Shown one piece after another: positions 61,213 through 64,000 of a stretch of DNA of 64,000 bases. The position numbers and the translations under genes were made by a program. Numbering within the stretch: position 1 is the first letter of the stretch; the number at the start of each line of letters is the position of its first letter. Source of the DNA: Acidobacteriota bacterium. Lineage in GTDB: Bacteria > Acidobacteriota > Holophagae > Holophagales > Holophagaceae. The stretch is from contig JAJYRN010000001.1 in the NCBI GenBank assembly GCA_021794095.1, positions 62,001-126,000 on the forward strand, read 5' to 3'. The notes beneath the pieces are model-generated. The model had not been told where the DNA came from, ran no database searches, and saw nothing but the letters and a program-made list of their open reading frames with translations.

Positions 61213-62084
61213 GGCAGCCCCAGCCGCTCGAAGGCCATGTCCAGGGACTCCCGGTCCGGATCCCACTCGGGCACGCCGGGGAGCTGGTGGCGGAACCAGG
61301 TGGCCTGGCGCTTGGCATAGGCCTGGGTGTCGCGCACGACGGCGGCCGGGGCCTGCGCGCCGCCGGTCATCCAGGCGGCGTAGCCCAGGGGCCGGAGGGC
61401 TTCCAGATCGGCACCATGCCCTTCGGCGAGCAGGCGGGCCACCTCGGCGGCCCATCCGGCGGCCACCTGGGCGGCCACCCGCGCGACCACCCGCGCCCGG
61501 CGGGCCTCGCGGCCGGGCGAGACCACCAGGGCGCGCCAGCCATCCGGAAGGCCCGGTGCCACGCCCGGCAGGAGGGCCGACGGCCGACGTCCCGTGGCGA
61601 GATGGAGGGCCAGGGCCCGCTCGATCCGCGCGGTGTCGTTGGGGTGGAGTGCCTCGGCGCGGACCGGATCCACCGCCGTCAGGAAGCGGTGCAGGGCCGG
61701 CGCGCCGAGGGTGGCGGTCCAGGCGCGCACCCGCGCCACCACCGCCGGGGGTACCGGTGGCAGCTCGCTCAGCTGGTTCCAGATGCCGCGCAGGTAGAGG
61801 CCCGATCCGGTGACCAGCACAGGCTCGCGGCATTCCGAGAGCCAGCGGCGCACCTGTTCGCCGAAATCTTTGGGGTTGGGGCGTTCCGAGAGGGGCAGGA
61901 CGCCATAACCGAGGTGGGGCACGCCGCCCTGTTCCACCGGACCGGGCTGTCCCGTGCCGATGGCCAGCCCGGCGAGGGCCTGGTAGGGATCCCCGTTCAC
62001 CACCGTGCCGCCCAGGCGCCGGGCCACGGCCACGGCCAGGGCCGATTTGCCGGAGGCGGTGGGACCGAGGAGGGCGATGGGCAT
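61209..62084 (-). CDS. miaA: tRNA dimethylallyltransferase
   Basis: MPIALLGPTASGKSALAVAVARRLGGTVVNGDPYQALAGLAIGTGQP...PVLVTGSGLYLRGIWNQLSELPP. Confidence 0.9.
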   Translation of the reverse strand: MPIALLGPTASGKSALAVAVARRLGGTVVNGDPYQALAGLAIGTGQPGPVEQGGVPHLGYGVLPLSERPNPKDFGEQVRRWLSECREPVLVTGSGLYLRGIWNQLSELPPVPPAVVARVRAWTATLGAPALHRFLTAVDPVRAEALHPNDTARIERALALHLATGRRPSALLPGVAPGLPDGWRALVVSPGREARRARVVARVAAQVAAGWAAEVARLLAEGHGADLEALRPLGYAAWMTGGAQAPAAVVRDTQAYAKRQATWFRHQLPGVPEWDPDRESLDMAFERLGLP

Positions 62085-62158
62085 GGGTTCAAAGCTATCA
62101 GCTCTTGGCGGTCGGCCCAGGATGGGAACCTGGGTGGGGGTGGGACCACTCATGGACC

Positions 62159-62530
62159 ATGCGCCTGCTCTGCCTCCTCTGCCTCGGCACGGCCCTCCTG
62201 GCCCAGACCGCCCATGACCTGCCTGAGCCGGGGCTGGACCGGGTTTTCCTGGCCCGGCTCCTCCCCTCCATTTCCGAAGGCCGGGGGCGCCCCTGGCACC
62301 TCTACCGGGAACCTGCCGCCTCAGCCTCCGCCGTGGTGGAGGTGGTGGGCACCCTCACGGCAGAAGAACTCCGGCAGGCCCGGTTCGCCGAATTCCTGAC
62401 CTGGTTCCAGGCCGATCTCCTCCGGTTCAGGAAGCGGTACCTCGATGGGGGGCCCGATCCATCCCAGGCAGGCCTCCCGCAGGGAGGGCCGGGGCCCACC
62501 ATGGTGACGCTAGGAGGATCCGCCTTCTGA
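62159..62530 (+). CDS. Hypothetical secreted protein
   Basis: MRLLCLLCLGTALLAQTAHDLPEPGLDRVFLARLLPSISEGRG... signal-peptide-like N-terminus. Confidence 0.5.
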   Translation: MRLLCLLCLGTALLAQTAHDLPEPGLDRVFLARLLPSISEGRGRPWHLYREPAASASAVVEVVGTLTAEELRQARFAEFLTWFQADLLRFRKRYLDGGPDPSQAGLPQGGPGPTMVTLGGSAF

Positions 62531-62856
62531 CAGGCCAGGCAGGATCCGCGCCGCCTGATCCCGGGCCAGACGGGCGGCTTCCAGGGCGTGCCGGGCCGCA
62601 TCCTCCGGCGACTGGCGCGGGGTGAGCAGGGCCTCCAGCTGGCCCCGCAAGCGGAGCGTCGCGCCCTCCGGATCGGGCAGGCGACGCCGAGCCGCAGCCT
62701 CGAAGGTGGCCATGAAGCATTGGATGGCTTCGCAGGCGCTGCTGACCACCGCCGCGGCGCTGCGGTGATCCGTGCCCAGGGCCAAGGCGGTGGCCAGGCA
62801 CCGCAGGCCGTCCTCGAACCGGGCCTGGGGAGTTCCGGCCGGACCGGAGCCGCTCA
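62510..62856 (-). CDS. Hypothetical helical protein
   Basis: MSGSGPAGTPQARFEDGLRCLATALALGTDHRSAAAVVSSACEAIQCFMATFEAAARRRLPD...; directly after purF. Confidence 0.55.
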
Positions 62857-62861
62857 TGGGG

Positions 62862-64000
62862 TCACCCCCGGTCCGGCGGCACCGGGTAGTCCCCGGTGAA
62901 GCAGGCGTAGCAGAAGCCCTGGCCATCGTCGCCCACGCTGCTCTGGAGATCCTCCATGGCGAGGTAGCCGAGGGTGTCGGCCTCCACGAAGGCGGTGATC
63001 TCCTCGAGGGACAGGTACGAGGCGATGAGGTGCTGGCGCTTGGGGGTGTCAATGCCGTAGAAGCACGAGTGGGTGGTGGGCGGGCAGGCGATGCGGAGAT
63101 GCACCTCCTTCGCGCCGGCCTCCCGCACCATCTGCACGATCTTCTTGCTGGTGGTGCCGCGCACGATGCTGTCGTCCACTAGCACCACGCGCTTGCCCGC
63201 CAGCAGATGGCGCACGGGGTTCAGCTTCACCTTCACACCGAAGCTGCGGATGGTCTGCTTGGGCTCGATGAAGGTGCGGCCCACGTAGTGGTTGCGGATG
63301 ATGCCGAAATCGAAGGGGATGCCCGACTGTTCGGAATAGCCCAGGGCCGCGCTCACGCCGCTGTCGGGCACGGGCACCACGAGATCCGCTTCCACGGGAT
63401 GGCGCAGGGCCAGGAGGCGGCCCATCTCGCGCCGCGCTACCATCACGCTCTGGCCGTAGACCAGGGAATCGGGGCGGGCGAAGTAGATGTGCTCGAACAC
63501 ACACGGTTTCGCCTGGACCTTCGGCAGCGGGAAGTGGGAGCGGGGCTCCGCCCCATTCCGGGGCACCACCACCACCTCGCCCGGTTCCACATCCCGCACG
63601 TAGGCGGCGCCCACCAGATCGAAGGCGCAGGTCTCGGAACTGAAGACCGTCGTGCCATTGAGCCGGCCCATGGCCAGGGGGCGGAAACCGTGGGGATCCC
63701 GGGCGGCGATGAGGGCCTCCTCGGTGAGGATGAGCAGGGAGTAGGCGCCCTTGGCTTCGCGAAGGGCCGTGACCACGGCCTCCTCCAGCGTGTCCGCCGG
63801 GGCGCGGTTGATCAGGGCCAGCAGCACCTCGGAATCGGAGGGGCTGGTGAAGGTGTGGCCGTCCGCGATGAGTCGGGCGCGCAGATCCTCGGTGTTGGTG
63901 AGGTTGCCGTTATGGCAGAGGGCCACCTGGCCGAACCGGCCATGGATCAAGAATGGATGAGCCGCCGAAGCAACATTCCCGCCCGTGGTGGAATAGCGGG
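62862..64000 (-). CDS. purF: Amidophosphoribosyltransferase; 5' end beyond the window
   Basis: RYSTTGGNVASAAHPFLIHGRFGQVALCHNGNLTN; VVLVDDSIVRGTTSKKIVQMVREAGAKEVHLRIACPP. Confidence 0.96.
   Translation of the reverse strand, partial: RYSTTGGNVASAAHPFLIHGRFGQVALCHNGNLTNTEDLRARLIADGHTFTSPSDSEVLLALINRAPADTLEEAVVTALREAKGAYSLLILTEEALIAARDPHGFRPLAMGRLNGTTVFSSETCAFDLVGAAYVRDVEPGEVVVVPRNGAEPRSHFPLPKVQAKPCVFEHIYFARPDSLVYGQSVMVARREMGRLLALRHPVEADLVVPVPDSGVSAALGYSEQSGIPFDFGIIRNHYVGRTFIEPKQTIRSFGVKVKLNPVRHLLAGKRVVLVDDSIVRGTTSKKIVQMVREAGAKEVHLRIACPPTTHSCFYGIDTPKRQHLIASYLSLEEITAFVEADTLGYLAMEDLQSSVGDDGQGFCYACFTGDYPVPPDRG

Overview
High-GC bacterial chromosome segment. Gene content (futalosine-route mqnD, flagellar and suf gene order, YIP1 proteins) suggests a Holophaga/Geothrix-type acidobacterium; this taxonomic guess is inference. 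Most of the window is ordinary: 3' end of a glmS-type gene, tRNA-Val(GAC), recC-recB-recD, rocD, an AtuA/DUF1446 protein, Hsp20, an MCP, an HtrA protease, mqnD, a glycyl-radical enzyme with its activase, TPR proteins, sufB-C-D-S-U-nfu, a Cys/Met PLP enzyme, a BamA/TamA-type protein, a STAS protein, flgB-flgC-fliE-F-G-H-I-J-motE-like-fliK-flgD-flgE, ispG, yidD, a long glmS-like paralogue, a ric/ytfE-type NO-repair protein, plsC, a NorR-like sigma-54 activator, an enoyl-CoA hydratase, miaA and partial purF. The accessory part is about 10.16-14.31 kb: an IS110-family transposase with a structured upstream non-coding region (candidate bridge RNA), two nested palindromes, a 22-nt flanking inverted repeat, a truncated IS1595-type transposase start, a J-domain-like protein, an XRE-type regulator and a peroxiredoxin remnant. 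Other unusual signals are (i) a 99-bp tandem, double-hairpin repeat at 17.95-18.19 kb with a diverged copy at 61.13 kb that supplies the N-terminus of a predicted gene, (ii) four intergenic hairpin elements built of short tandem CCAAG/CGAA-type motifs, three of them inside the suf operon, and (iii) a glycyl-radical enzyme whose signature resembles arylacetate decarboxylases. No CRISPR array or rRNA was seen. No database search was run; all family calls are by eye.
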